Assembly: GCF_022271435.1 (NCBI RefSeq)
Contig: NZ_JAFIQY010000005.1
Span: 186,001 to 250,000 of the forward strand
DNA length: 64,000 nt
Source of the DNA: Streptomyces monomycini
GTDB taxonomy: Bacteria > Actinomycetota > Actinomycetes > Streptomycetales > Streptomycetaceae
Direction of reading: 5' to 3'
Shown in pieces: positions 26,018 to 34,583 of this stretch. The notes under the pieces were generated by a model. That model was not told where the DNA came from and made no database searches. It saw only the letters and a list, made by a program, of their open reading frames with translations. Position 1 is the first letter of the stretch; each line of letters opens with the position of its first letter. Position numbers and translations under genes: made by a program.

Positions 26018-26024
26018 CGTTGCA
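26013..26024. promoter_or_regulatory. 12-bp perfect palindrome at the permease start
   Basis: TGCAACGTTGCA is fully self-complementary. It overlaps the putative TTG start of the permease and lies in the 12-nt gap after the preceding gene. It resembles half-site pairs bound by LacI- or TetR-type repressors, but no such regulator adjoins it. Confidence 0.4.
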
Positions 26025-26029
26025 CAAAA

Positions 26030-28195
26030 TCAGCGGGTTTTGTCCCGCACGGCACCGTCGGCCGGTGAAAATACTTCGGGCGTGGGCCCTTGCGGCCGCA
26101 GTTCGTCCGCCGGACCCCCGAGGGGTATCTGGGGCCCGTCCACCTCGCGCAGCCAGCGCCGCAGGATGGTGTGGATCTGCTCGGCGCCGACCGGCTCCGC
26201 GCCGTCGGCGGTGGGCGGGGACAGCTCCGCGGGCCACATCAGGAAGGGTCTGCTCTGCTCGCCGCCCAGCCCGCCGTGCGAGCCGATCTGCTCCTCGAAG
26301 GCGTGCACCGCGCCCGTGGCCGGGTCGCAGGAGGAGTTGACCATGATGTCCGCGGTGTGCGGGAAGCCGTCCGTGCGCCGTACAGCGTCAGCGGCGCCCG
26401 CGCCGAAGCCGGCCAGGGGGTCCTCGCCCACGATCCGGCCGGTGTCGAGGTGGTGCTCGGCGCCGCCGGGCCCCAGCACCACGGCGCCGTCCGTGGCGGA
26501 GCGGACGAGCAGGAAGCCGATGCCGGGATGGTTGGCGAGGGTGGCCAGCAGCGCGGGGTGCCGGCGTTCGATCTCCTCGCGGGTGACCCGCCCGGGCAGG
26601 TCGGGGAAGGACACCAGGCCCAGATTGCCCGAGGCCAGCACGACGGGGTCGGTCGGACCGCAGCCGTCCGCGCCCTCCGGGCGGTGCAGCGCGGCGCGGG
26701 CCGCCTCGCGCGCCTCGGCGCCGCTCGCGGTCCGCCCGGCACGCCGGGAGACCGGCAGGCCGCAGCCGGCCCGCACCAGGTCCTCCAGGCCGAGTCCGTA
26801 GCTGTCCAGGAAGGTCACGCCGGGGCTCTGGCCGTGGTCGGAGAGGAGGACGACGCGGTAGCGGCGGGGGGCGTACTGCGCGGCGTCGGCGATCAGTCCG
26901 ACAGCGCGGTCCAGGCGGCGCAGCACCTGGTGGGTGTCGCGGTGCCGGGGGCCGGAGTGGTGCGCGACCTCGTCGTAGGCGACCAGGTCGGCGTAGACGG
27001 CCGTGCGGCCGGCGAGCAGATCGCCGATGACGGCGGCGACCACCACGTCCCGCTCGACGACGGTCGCGAAGGCCCGGATGAACGGGTAGAGGCCGCCGCG
27101 TTTGACCCGCGGGAACTCCCGGCGGAACCGGGACCGCAGGGACTGGCCCACCTCGCGGAAGATCTCGGCGACGAAGGAGACCGCCGTACGCGTCGCGTTG
27201 GCCGGGTCGGAGAAGTACGCGAAATAGCCCGCGCGCGAGCGGTTGTGCCGGCCGCGGCGGGCGGCCACCGACATCACCAGAGCGAGCTGGTCGGCGCCAC
27301 CGCTGAAGAGGTTGCCGCGGCTGGCGCCGTCGAAACTGAGCAGCCCGGCGTCGCCCGTGCGGGCCTCGGCGCGCTGCTGGAGCTCGACCGCGCCGCTGGG
27401 CCGGTTGCTCACGATCAGCCGCCGGGTCTCCTTCTCGTACCACCGGAAGGCGGGCAGGTCGTGGTTGCTGCCGTGCAGGATGCCGAGCTGGCTGGCGCCG
27501 GTCTGGCTGGACCAGTCCGTACGCCACGGGGTCAGCCGGTGGGTGCTGCCGAGCCGGCCCGCGACCGTGGGCATCAGGGGCCGCTCACCGCTCGTCGCCT
27601 CCCGCAGCAGGTCGTGGCCGAGGCCGTCGAGCTGGAGGAAGACCGTGCCGGGCGCTATGGGGCCCGGGTCGCCGGGAGCACCGCGGCGGCGGCCGTGCCG
27701 GCGGCCGGCCAGGCGCACCAGACGGCGGCGATATGCCTCGTCGTCCCGCACCGCGAGGAAGGTGGAGGTGGCGGACGAGGTCGCGGACATCACCGCGGCG
27801 ACGATCACGGCCGTCTCGGGCGCGGCCTGGCCGCGCCCCTCGGGGATCAGGCCGAGGGCGACCAGCAGCAGCGAACCGTTCAGGAAGAAGACCAGCAGCC
27901 CGAGGACGAGGGCGGGCACCAGCAGCAGGGCCCGTACGAGCAGGGGCCAGACCAGGGCGCTGAGCAGGCCGAAGGCTCCGGCGCCCAGCGCGGCGGTGAG
28001 GAACGTACGGGTGAGGCTGTCGCCGCTCGCGGACTGGAGGCGGAAGTCGGGCAGCAGGCCGGCGAGCACCAGGAGCGTCAGCGACGACACCACCCAGACC
28101 GCCGTCACCCGCAGCAGGGCTCCGCCCGCCGTCCGCCACCGGGGCCGCCGCATGGCACGCTCACCTCGCTCCCGCCGCTCGTCACGCTCCGACAC
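26030..28195 (-). CDS. membrane protein with alkaline-phosphatase-superfamily domain
   Basis: 721 residues. Four hydrophobic helices in the first 150 residues resemble a holin-like membrane module. A phosphodiesterase/alkaline-phosphatase-fold domain follows: VFLQLDGLGHDLL (metal Asp), SSQTGASQLGILHG (nucleophile Thr/Ser region), YDEVAHHSGPRHRDTH (metal Asp/His) and LLSDHGQSPG (Asp-His). The domain probably lies outside the membrane and hydrolyses a phosphate ester or phosphodiester; the substrate is unknown. The start may be GTG 28195 or ATG 28153. Confidence 0.85.
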   Translation of the reverse strand: MSERDERRERGERAMRRPRWRTAGGALLRVTAVWVVSSLTLLVLAGLLPDFRLQSASGDSLTRTFLTAALGAGAFGLLSALVWPLLVRALLLVPALVLGLLVFFLNGSLLLVALGLIPEGRGQAAPETAVIVAAVMSATSSATSTFLAVRDDEAYRRRLVRLAGRRHGRRRGAPGDPGPIAPGTVFLQLDGLGHDLLREATSGERPLMPTVAGRLGSTHRLTPWRTDWSSQTGASQLGILHGSNHDLPAFRWYEKETRRLIVSNRPSGAVELQQRAEARTGDAGLLSFDGASRGNLFSGGADQLALVMSVAARRGRHNRSRAGYFAYFSDPANATRTAVSFVAEIFREVGQSLRSRFRREFPRVKRGGLYPFIRAFATVVERDVVVAAVIGDLLAGRTAVYADLVAYDEVAHHSGPRHRDTHQVLRRLDRAVGLIADAAQYAPRRYRVVLLSDHGQSPGVTFLDSYGLGLEDLVRAGCGLPVSRRAGRTASGAEAREAARAALHRPEGADGCGPTDPVVLASGNLGLVSFPDLPGRVTREEIERRHPALLATLANHPGIGFLLVRSATDGAVVLGPGGAEHHLDTGRIVGEDPLAGFGAGAADAVRRTDGFPHTADIMVNSSCDPATGAVHAFEEQIGSHGGLGGEQSRPFLMWPAELSPPTADGAEPVGAEQIHTILRRWLREVDGPQIPLGGPADELRPQGPTPEVFSPADGAVRDKTR

Positions 28196-28285
28196 CCTCG
28201 CCGGGCGTCATGCATACAGCGTGTCACAGCCCACTGACAGCGCGGCCGGACGACGGCGCCGGGAGGCCCGGCCCCGGGCACTGCC

Positions 28286-28771
28286 TCAGGCTCCCCCGGC
28301 GAACGGAATCCGCAGCTCCGGCGCGTCGGGCACACCCGCAGCCGTGGACGCCGCCGCCGTGGACGCCGCAGCCGTGGCAGCCGCCCCCACGGCCCCCGCC
28401 CCCGGCCGGCTCCAGAGCCCAGCCTTCGCCAGGCGCGGCAGCACACCCTCCCCGGACCAGTACGCCTCCTCGACGTGCGGGTGCCCGGACAGCACGAATG
28501 CCTCGATGCCGAGCCGGTGGTATTCGGTGATCCGCTCGGCCACCTCGGCGCGGCTGCCCACCAGAGCGGTGCCGGCGCCGCCGCGTACCAGCCCGATGCC
28601 CGCCCAGAGGTTGGGCGCGACCTCCAGCCCGTCCGTACTGCCGCCGTGCAGGGCCGGCATCCGCCGCTGCCCCTCGGACTCGCTGCGGCCCAGCCCCTCC
28701 TGCACGGCACGGATCGCCTCCGGCGATCTGCTGGCCGAACCGCTGATCGTGATGCGGTCCGGGTACGTCAT
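28286..28771 (-). pseudogene. C-terminal remnant of an FMNH2-dependent sulfonate monooxygenase (SsuD-like)
   Basis: The fragment carries [60 protein letters not shown] and [20 protein letters not shown], the last 40% of SsuD-family luciferase-like monooxygenases. The N-terminal TIM-barrel half is absent. The normal C-terminus ([11 protein letters not shown]) is kept. It is 5'-truncated and faces away from a LysR-type remnant, matching an ssuD/lysR divergent locus that lost its centre. Confidence 0.82.
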
Positions 28772-28815
28772 GCACCGTTACGTCCACCGGCTGCTCAGGG
28801 GCCGTACACCGTCCT

Positions 28816-28858
28816 TCTCGTACTCGGCCGACGGCCCGTCTCGTACTCGGCCGACGGC
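28816..28858. repeat. 20-bp direct repeat at a deletion junction
   Basis: TCTCGTACTCGGCCGACGGC occurs at 28816-28835 and 28839-28858, separated by 3 bp. It lies exactly between the ssuD and lysR remnants. Confidence 0.85.
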
Positions 28859-28878
28859 GCGGAGACGGGCAAGCCGAT

Positions 28879-29103
28879 ATGGGCGAGGGGCTCGGCGCCA
28901 CCGTGCTGCCCGACTACAGCGTGCTCGGCGACCCGCTGGAGCGCAGCGGCGCGCTCACCTGCCGCCCGCCGGCGGACGACGCCACCGAGGTCCGCATGGT
29001 GATCCAGCGCCGCCGGGCGAGCTCGGCGCCCCGGGCGGCGCGGGACCTGCACGCCGTCTTCGTCCGGCGGGCCGGGGAGCGGTCCGCGAGCGGGCCCGCC
29101 GGG
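28879..29103 (+). pseudogene. C-terminal remnant of a LysR-family regulator
   Basis: GEGLGATVLPDYSVLGDPLE then RSGALTCRPPADDATEVRMV and ARDLHAVFVRRAG match the last 70 residues of LysR regulators found next to sulfonate monooxygenases. The HTH and most of the effector domain are gone. The frame stays open through the next 130 bp and joins the following metallo-hydrolase gene in phase, so automated callers may report one fused 400-residue protein. I regard the true metallo-hydrolase start as 29239. Confidence 0.75.
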
Positions 29104-29238
29104 GGACACGGCCCGGCCTGGCCCCGGCCTGACAGGCGCCGGAGCGGAATGAGGCAGGATCGGAGGGGGACGTACGGCGGACGGAGACCGTGTGCCCGCG
29201 CGCGGCACGTCGTTTCCGTTTCCGGTCGGGAGGTCAAC

Positions 29239-30081
29239 GTGGCGGTGGAGGTCACCTGGTGGGGACATGCCACCGTTACGGTCGCCGATTCGGGCGTACG
29301 GGTACTGACCGACCCGCTGTTCACTCGGCGGCTGGCGCATCTGCGGCGCCGCCGGGGCGAGCTGCCGCCGCCGGGCGCGGCCCGCGCCGACGCCGTACTC
29401 GTCTCCCACCTGCACGCCGACCACCTGCACCCCGCCTCCCTCGCCCGCCTCGCGCCGGGCACCCGGGTGGTGGTGCCGCGCGGCGCCGTCGCCGCGGTGC
29501 CGGGGCTGCGGCGGGTGGCGGCGGCGCGGGGACTGCCGGTCACCGAGCTGCGGCCCGGCGAGTCGGTCACGATCCGCGCGGCGCACCCGGACGGGACCGG
29601 GAACGGAAACGGGACCGGGTACGAGTACGGGTCCGGTGAGGTGACCGTCCGCGCGGTGCACGCGGCGCACGACGGGCGGCGGCTGCCGTACGGCCCGCAC
29701 CGGGTTCCGGCGCTCGGCTACGTGGTGCACGGCGCGGCGGCGACGTACTTCGCGGGTGACACCGGGCTCTTCGACACCATGGCCGAGGAGGTCGGCGCCG
29801 TAGACGTGGCGCTGTTGCCGGTGGGCGGCTGGGGGCCGTTCCTCGGCCACGGCCATCTGGACGCGCGGCGGGCGGCCGAGGCCGCGGCCCGGCTGGCGCC
29901 GGTCAGCGCGGTGCCGGTGCACTACGGCACGTACTGGCCGATCGGCCTGGACGCGGTGCGCCCGCACGAGTTCCACTCCCCCGGTGACGAGTTCGCGCGG
30001 CAGGCCGGGCGGCTGGCGCCCCAGGTGGCGGTGCACCGGCTCGCGCACGGCGAGTCCGTACGGCTGGCGGCGGCGCGGTGA
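29239..30081 (+). CDS. MBL-fold metallo-hydrolase (UlaG/RomA-like)
   Basis: 280 residues. The beta-lactamase-fold metal motif SHLHADHLH (HxHxDH) lies near residue 55, FAGDTGLFD near 175, and VHYGTYWP near 235, with VTWWGHATVTV at the N-terminus as in UlaG-type proteins. A Gly/Asn-rich insert (GTGNGNGTGYEYGSGE) sits mid-protein. GTG 29239 has GGGAGG upstream. Its stop overlaps the DedA start (GTGA), so the two are coupled. Relatives cleave phospholipids or cyclic phosphate esters; the substrate here is unknown. Confidence 0.85.
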   Translation: MAVEVTWWGHATVTVADSGVRVLTDPLFTRRLAHLRRRRGELPPPGAARADAVLVSHLHADHLHPASLARLAPGTRVVVPRGAVAAVPGLRRVAAARGLPVTELRPGESVTIRAAHPDGTGNGNGTGYEYGSGEVTVRAVHAAHDGRRLPYGPHRVPALGYVVHGAAATYFAGDTGLFDTMAEEVGAVDVALLPVGGWGPFLGHGHLDARRAAEAAARLAPVSAVPVHYGTYWPIGLDAVRPHEFHSPGDEFARQAGRLAPQVAVHRLAHGESVRLAAAR

Positions 30082-30698
30082 TCGGCGGCCCGGCGGGCAG
30101 CGTGCCCCCCGAGACGACCCAGCAGGTGGTGGGCTATCCGTCACTGTTCCTGCTGGTGGTGCTGGGGTCGCTGGTGCCGGTGGTGCCGACCGGCGCGGTG
30201 GTCAGTTCCGCCGCGGTGGTGGCCTTCCACCAGCGGTCACCGTGGGCCCTGCTGATCGTCTTCGGGCTGTCCGCGCTCGCCGCCTTCCTCGGCGACCTGG
30301 GGCTGTACTGGCTCGGACAGCGCGGCGTACGGTCCCGCAACGGCTCGCGCTGGCTGGAGCGGCTGCGCGACCGCGCGGCACCGGAACGGCTGGCGCAGGC
30401 GCAGACCAAACTGCGCGAACACGGCGTACTGGTACTCGTCCTGTCGCGGCTGGTGCCGGCCGGGCGGATACCGGTGATGCTGGCGTGCCTGCTGTCCCGG
30501 ATGCCGCTGCGGCGCTTCGCCCGCGGCGACCTGCCGGCCTGTCTGGCCTGGGCGGTGACGTACCAGCTCATCGGTGTGCTGGGCGGCTCCCTGTTCGGCG
30601 AGCCGTGGCAGGGCGTGGCCGCGGCGGTCGGTCTGACGCTGCTGGTCAGCGGGGCGCCGGCGGTGTGGCGGCGGCTGCGTCACGGACGGGCCGACTGA
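30078..30698 (+). CDS. DedA-family membrane protein
   Basis: 206 residues with four to five membrane segments. It contains PSLFLLVVLGSLVPVVPTGA, LGDLGLYWLGQRG and the re-entrant-loop motif VLSRLVPAGRIPVMLACLL, equivalent to the DedA F-x-R-x2-P-x2-R core. DedA proteins are implicated in lipid-carrier flipping and membrane homeostasis. The start overlaps the metallo-hydrolase stop by 4 nt. A second metallo-hydrolase of the same class converges on it. Confidence 0.87.
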   Translation: MIGGPAGSVPPETTQQVVGYPSLFLLVVLGSLVPVVPTGAVVSSAAVVAFHQRSPWALLIVFGLSALAAFLGDLGLYWLGQRGVRSRNGSRWLERLRDRAAPERLAQAQTKLREHGVLVLVLSRLVPAGRIPVMLACLLSRMPLRRFARGDLPACLAWAVTYQLIGVLGGSLFGEPWQGVAAAVGLTLLVSGAPAVWRRLRHGRAD

Positions 30699-30749
30699 GC
30701 GGGCTTACGCGGGGTCCGGCCGCCGGTGCCGCGCCGTACGCGTCCTCGG

Positions 30750-30843
30750 CCGGCCCGAGTCACCCGGTCCCCCGGATCGCCCGACACACCCGGATCACCC
30801 AGCTCACCCGCATCGCCCAACTCACCTGGACGACCCGGCTCAC
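30750..30843. repeat. imperfect short repeats between convergent genes
   Basis: A run of variants of CACCCGGATCGCCCAACT-like units 12-18 bp long fills the gap between DedA and the second metallo-hydrolase. No stable stem is obvious and no gene is supported. Confidence 0.5.
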
Positions 30844-31937
30844 CCGGCCGCCTCCCCCTGCCCGACCCCGGCCCCGGCCCCGCCCCCAGCCTCCAACACC
30901 CGCGACCCGCCCACCGCCAGATCCCAGAGGTCCGCGCGCGGGCGCCCCGCGGCCTCCCAGGCGGCGCGTACGCGGTGCAGTGGCTCCAGGGGTGCCTCGG
31001 CGGACAGCAGGAACGTCGACCAGTGCATCGGAGCCATCGCCCGGGCGCCCACGTCCTGGCAGGCGCGGACCGCCTCCTCGGGATCGGTGTGCACCGGGCG
31101 CAGCATCCAGCGCGGGTCGTACGCGCCGATCGGCAGCAGCGCCAGGTCGATGTCCGGGTACCGGCCGCCGATCTCTTCGAACCAGTGGCCGTATCCGGTG
31201 TCGCCGGCGAAGTACACCCGCCGCCCGTCCGGCGCCGTCAGCACCCAGCCGCCCCACAGTGAGCGGCAGGTGTCGGTCAGGGTGCGCTTGCTCCAGTGGT
31301 GGGCCGGGACGAAGTCGAAACGGACCGGTCCGGCGGGGCCCGGCAGTTCGACCGCCTCCCACCAGTCCAGGTCGGTGACGTGGGTGAAGCGGCGCCGGCG
31401 GGCCCAGCGCGCGAGTCCGGCGGGCACCAGGAGCGGGGTGTGCGGCGGCAGCCGTTTGAGGGTGGGGGCGTCGAGGTGGTCGTAGTGGTTGTGGCTGATG
31501 ACGACGGCGTCGACGGGCGGCAGGTCCTGCCAGCGGACGCCGACCGGGGTGACGCGGGGCGGGGTGCCCAGGATCTTGCGGGACCACACGGGGTCGGTCA
31601 GCACCGTCAGACCGCCGATGCGCAGCACCCAGCTGGCGTGGCCCGCCCAGGTGACGGCGATGTCCTGGGGGCCGGGCTCCGGGAGCGGGCCGGGCTCGAA
31701 GGGCAGGTCGGGGATGTCCAGGAGGGCCTGGGCGGACGGCCGCAGCTTGCCTTCGCGGGCGATGCGGGCCAGGGCGCGTACGCCGGGCAGCGGCGCGGTG
31801 AGCCGGTCGGTGAAGTCGCGGGGCCAGGTGCGGACCTCGCCCTGCGGGCGGACCGGCGCGGGTGCGGCGCCGGCCGGGTGCGGGCCGGCGGGCGGCGGGA
31901 GAGGCTCGGTGAGGGAACGTTCGGTCTGTTCGGTCAT
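30840..31937 (-). CDS. MBL-fold metallo-hydrolase (RomA / NAPE-PLD-like)
   Basis: 365 residues. The N-terminal 100 residues (LPFEPGPLPEPGPQDIAVTWAGHASW) lead into the metal site VVISHNHYDHLDAPTLKRLP near residue 160. AHHWSKRTL, YFAGDTGYGHWFEEIG and MAPMHWSTF complete the metal ligands. The pattern fits the RomA/NAPE-phospholipase-D-like branch, which acts on N-acyl phospholipids in eukaryotes; bacterial roles are unclear. ATG 31937 has GGAG upstream. It converges on the DedA gene, and a smaller MBL protein is coupled to DedA. Confidence 0.88.
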   Translation of the reverse strand: MTEQTERSLTEPLPPPAGPHPAGAAPAPVRPQGEVRTWPRDFTDRLTAPLPGVRALARIAREGKLRPSAQALLDIPDLPFEPGPLPEPGPQDIAVTWAGHASWVLRIGGLTVLTDPVWSRKILGTPPRVTPVGVRWQDLPPVDAVVISHNHYDHLDAPTLKRLPPHTPLLVPAGLARWARRRRFTHVTDLDWWEAVELPGPAGPVRFDFVPAHHWSKRTLTDTCRSLWGGWVLTAPDGRRVYFAGDTGYGHWFEEIGGRYPDIDLALLPIGAYDPRWMLRPVHTDPEEAVRACQDVGARAMAPMHWSTFLLSAEAPLEPLHRVRAAWEAAGRPRADLWDLAVGGSRVLEAGGGAGAGVGQGEAAG

Positions 31938-32123
31938 CGAGGGGCTCCATTCGGTGGGCATGACCGGCCGTACTGCCGGTCGGGACGGCCACCGGGGGAA
32001 CGGGCGGAGGCCGGGGACCGAGGCCGGAGGGGAGGAGAGGGAGAGGGCAATAAGGAGGACCGGAGGGGCGAGGGCCGCAGAGGGCACGTGGACGGCGGCA
32101 TGGCCGACGCCGACGCCGACGGG

Positions 32124-33338
32124 CTACGAGGAGCCGGTGTCCACGAGCGCGGCAAGGGTGGCGGACAGAGCGCTCAACGCCTCCGTCACATGAGGCAGAC
32201 GCAGGGGGTCGGGAGCTTCGAGGACGCGTCTCCGGTGGCCGGTGTCGGGCCCGAGCAGTACTTCGGTGCTCAGCCGTACGCGCAGCGCGCGCGGATCGTC
32301 GCCGAACCGGTGCCCGCCGCGCGCTGCCCAGTGTGCGAGGACGCCTTCCAGTTGGGCCGGTCCGGTGATGCCCCGGGCAGTCAGTTGTGGGCGCAGCGGG
32401 TCGAAGTCGGCGTACAGGTGACTGCCCGCGTGCGGCGGGCGGCAGACGGCGCCCGCCTCCGTGAGGGTGCGGTGCAGCGCGCTGGCGAGCGTGCCGTGCA
32501 CCCGGGCAGCGGCGGCGGTGCGGAGCCGTACGGGCTCCGGTTCGGTGAGCGCGTGGGCGACGGTGGCGGCGACCGGCCCGGCCACCGGGGTACGCAGCGC
32601 CTCCAGCCGTTCCAGGGTCGCGGCGCGCAGTGCGGCACCGCGTCCGGTGTCCGGGAAGCGGGCCAGTGCGACGGGCCAGGAGGCCGGCACCAGGGTGGCC
32701 CGCAGGTCGGCCAGGACGACGACGTCGTCCGGCAGCATCTCGGCCGGACTCAGCACGACCGTGTCATGCGGGTCGTGCAGCAGGTCGCGGCCGGTCTCGT
32801 CGCTCACGACCCACAGTCCGTCCGCCGCTGCCGCCTCGCACACCTCGTGCACCAGCTCGGGCGGCGGGCAGGTACCGCTGGGGTCGTCGGCGACGGAGAC
32901 GAGCAGGACCCGCGGCCCCGCGCCGCTCAGCCGGGCCCGGCGTACGGCTTCCAGCAGCGCGAACGCGTCCGGTACGCCGCCGGACTCGGCCGGTACGGGG
33001 ACGCGGTGCACCGTCCGGCCGAGCAGTCCGGCGGCCGGCGCGTACCACTGGGCGCAGGGCCGCGGGAGCAGCACGTCGCCGCCCGCGGCCGCGAGCAGCG
33101 CGAGGAGCAGGGCGGGCGCGCCCGGCGCGGCGAGCACCCGTTCCGGCGCGGTCTCCAGGCCGCGGCGCCCCCAGTAGTCGCAGGCGGCGGCACGCAGGGG
33201 CCGGGAGCCGCCGGGCGGCTCGGGTTCCGTGCGGTCCGCGGCGGCGGCGAGGTACGCGGCGAGTTCCGGGAGGACCGGCAGCCCCGCCGGCGGATCCGGC
33301 TCCGGGGCCGGCTCCGGATCCAGGGCCGTCCGCTGCAT
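32124..33338 (-). CDS. lysine-free aminotransferase-fold protein, probable pseudoenzyme
   Basis: 404 residues with the fold-type I aminotransferase layout: PLRAAACDYWGRRGLETAPE at the N-terminus, LLVSVADDPSGTCPPPELVHEVCE (position of the NPxNPTG loop), GLWVVSDETGRDLL (position of the D-E-x-Y strand) and VVVLADLRATLVPASWPVAL where SxSK normally lies. The Schiff-base lysine is absent, and in fact no lysine occurs anywhere in the protein. The Asn of the NP loop is Asp and the PLP Tyr is missing. It cannot be a normal transaminase. GTGGAGGT precedes ATG 33338. The adjoining genes are regulatory. Confidence 0.8.
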   Translation of the reverse strand: MQRTALDPEPAPEPDPPAGLPVLPELAAYLAAAADRTEPEPPGGSRPLRAAACDYWGRRGLETAPERVLAAPGAPALLLALLAAAGGDVLLPRPCAQWYAPAAGLLGRTVHRVPVPAESGGVPDAFALLEAVRRARLSGAGPRVLLVSVADDPSGTCPPPELVHEVCEAAAADGLWVVSDETGRDLLHDPHDTVVLSPAEMLPDDVVVLADLRATLVPASWPVALARFPDTGRGAALRAATLERLEALRTPVAGPVAATVAHALTEPEPVRLRTAAAARVHGTLASALHRTLTEAGAVCRPPHAGSHLYADFDPLRPQLTARGITGPAQLEGVLAHWAARGGHRFGDDPRALRVRLSTEVLLGPDTGHRRRVLEAPDPLRLPHVTEALSALSATLAALVDTGSS

Positions 33339-33553
33339 CCGTACCTCCACACTCCACGGCAGGTCGATCGTGGGCCCATCACATGAGTGCGGGCCCCGAC
33401 CACCTTTGCAGATCGCGGGGGCCGGGAGGCGGGGCGACACGTCGCCGGTCGGCCGAGTGCCGGTGTCCGGGCGCGGCGGGAGGCGGGCGCGCGGCACCGG
33501 TTCCGTCCGGGTGCCGGGGCGCGGGGCCCCGGGACACAGCGTTCCGGCCGCCG

Positions 33554-34402
33554 CTACGGCGTGGGGCCGCCGTCCGGCGCGTCGGTGTCAGCGGTGTCGG
33601 CGGTGTCGGCGGTATCGGCGGCGGTGTCCGCGCGCTTGCCCCGGGCGGCCGCGCGGTGCGGGCGCCGGGCCTTCTCGCCCAGGCACCGCAGCTCCGCCTC
33701 CAGCCCGTGCCCACGGGTACGGACCAGGGCGCCGGCGAGATCGGACAGCTTGCGGTTGGTGCGCTGGGACAGCCGGCGCAGCGTGTCGAAGGCCGTGTCC
33801 GCGTCACACCCCAGCACGTACATGAGGATGCCGCATGCCTGGTCGACCACCGGCCGGGTGCGTAGGGCGGTGTCGAGCTGGTCCACCTCGACCAGCGCTT
33901 CGCGGTAGCGGCGTTCCCGCGCCAGTCCGGTCGCGGCCAGCTCACCGAGCACGTCCGTCGCCGTACAGCCCTTCTCGACCTTCAGGCCCGGCCGGAAGCC
34001 GTAGACGGTGAGGGTGAGGGTGATGCCGTCCCGGCGGTACGGGAGGGTGGCGCTGGAGCGTACTCCGGCCTCCAGTGCCTTGGCGCGGTACTCGGGCCAG
34101 CGGCTCTCGTGCAGCAGGTCGTCGGTGCCGGTGGCCCGGCCGGTGTCCAGCGCCGCGGGGATGGGCCCCTCGCCGGACTCCCACTGCACGCTGACCAGGG
34201 CGGACAGGTCGGGGTGGGTCACCGCGGTCGGGGTCTCGGCGGTGCCGTCGGCGGTGCTCACCGTCGCGGCGGCGCCGCAGCTGTCCGGGGTGCACCAGGC
34301 GGCCTGTTCGGCGAGGTGGGCGAGGCTGCGGGCGGCGGACCCCTCGGCGAGGTCGGACGCCCCGGTCTCGAAGCGGGTACGGGTCGGCGTTGTCGCGTCC
34401 AC
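33554..34402 (-). CDS. GAF-ANTAR domain regulator
   Basis: 282 residues. A GAF-like sensor domain (about residues 15-165) precedes an ANTAR RNA-binding domain at about 175-230: LDTALRTRPVVDQACGILMY, then VLGCDADTAFDTLRRLSQRT and NRKLSDLAGALV. ANTAR proteins bind paired stem-loops in nascent RNA and prevent termination. The C-terminus has a TAD tripeptide repeat (DTADTADTADTD) encoded by 9-bp DNA repeats at 33581-33630. It is divergent from the PAS/GAF gene. Confidence 0.9.
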   Translation of the reverse strand: MDATTPTRTRFETGASDLAEGSAARSLAHLAEQAAWCTPDSCGAAATVSTADGTAETPTAVTHPDLSALVSVQWESGEGPIPAALDTGRATGTDDLLHESRWPEYRAKALEAGVRSSATLPYRRDGITLTLTVYGFRPGLKVEKGCTATDVLGELAATGLARERRYREALVEVDQLDTALRTRPVVDQACGILMYVLGCDADTAFDTLRRLSQRTNRKLSDLAGALVRTRGHGLEAELRCLGEKARRPHRAAARGKRADTAADTADTADTADTDAPDGGPTP

Positions 34403-34583
34403 TGTGTGGTCAGTCCCTTCGGGTCCGTGGACGGGAAGTCATGGACCCCGTACCGGTTCGGCTGCCCGTTGCGGGCGGCCAAAAACGCCTGTTTCCCGTC
34501 GAGTTCGGGTGTGCGGGCCCGGCCACCGGTCGGCTTGCCGTCACCGGGGTACGGTCCGGTGGCGCACCGGTTAGCGTGAGGGC

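Noticed and set aside
28879..30081. A single 400-residue LysR-metallo-hydrolase fusion protein
   Set aside because: The first 70 residues match only a LysR tail, the next 50 are linker-like, and a good GGGAGG/GTG start exists at 29239. Treated as remnant plus separate gene.
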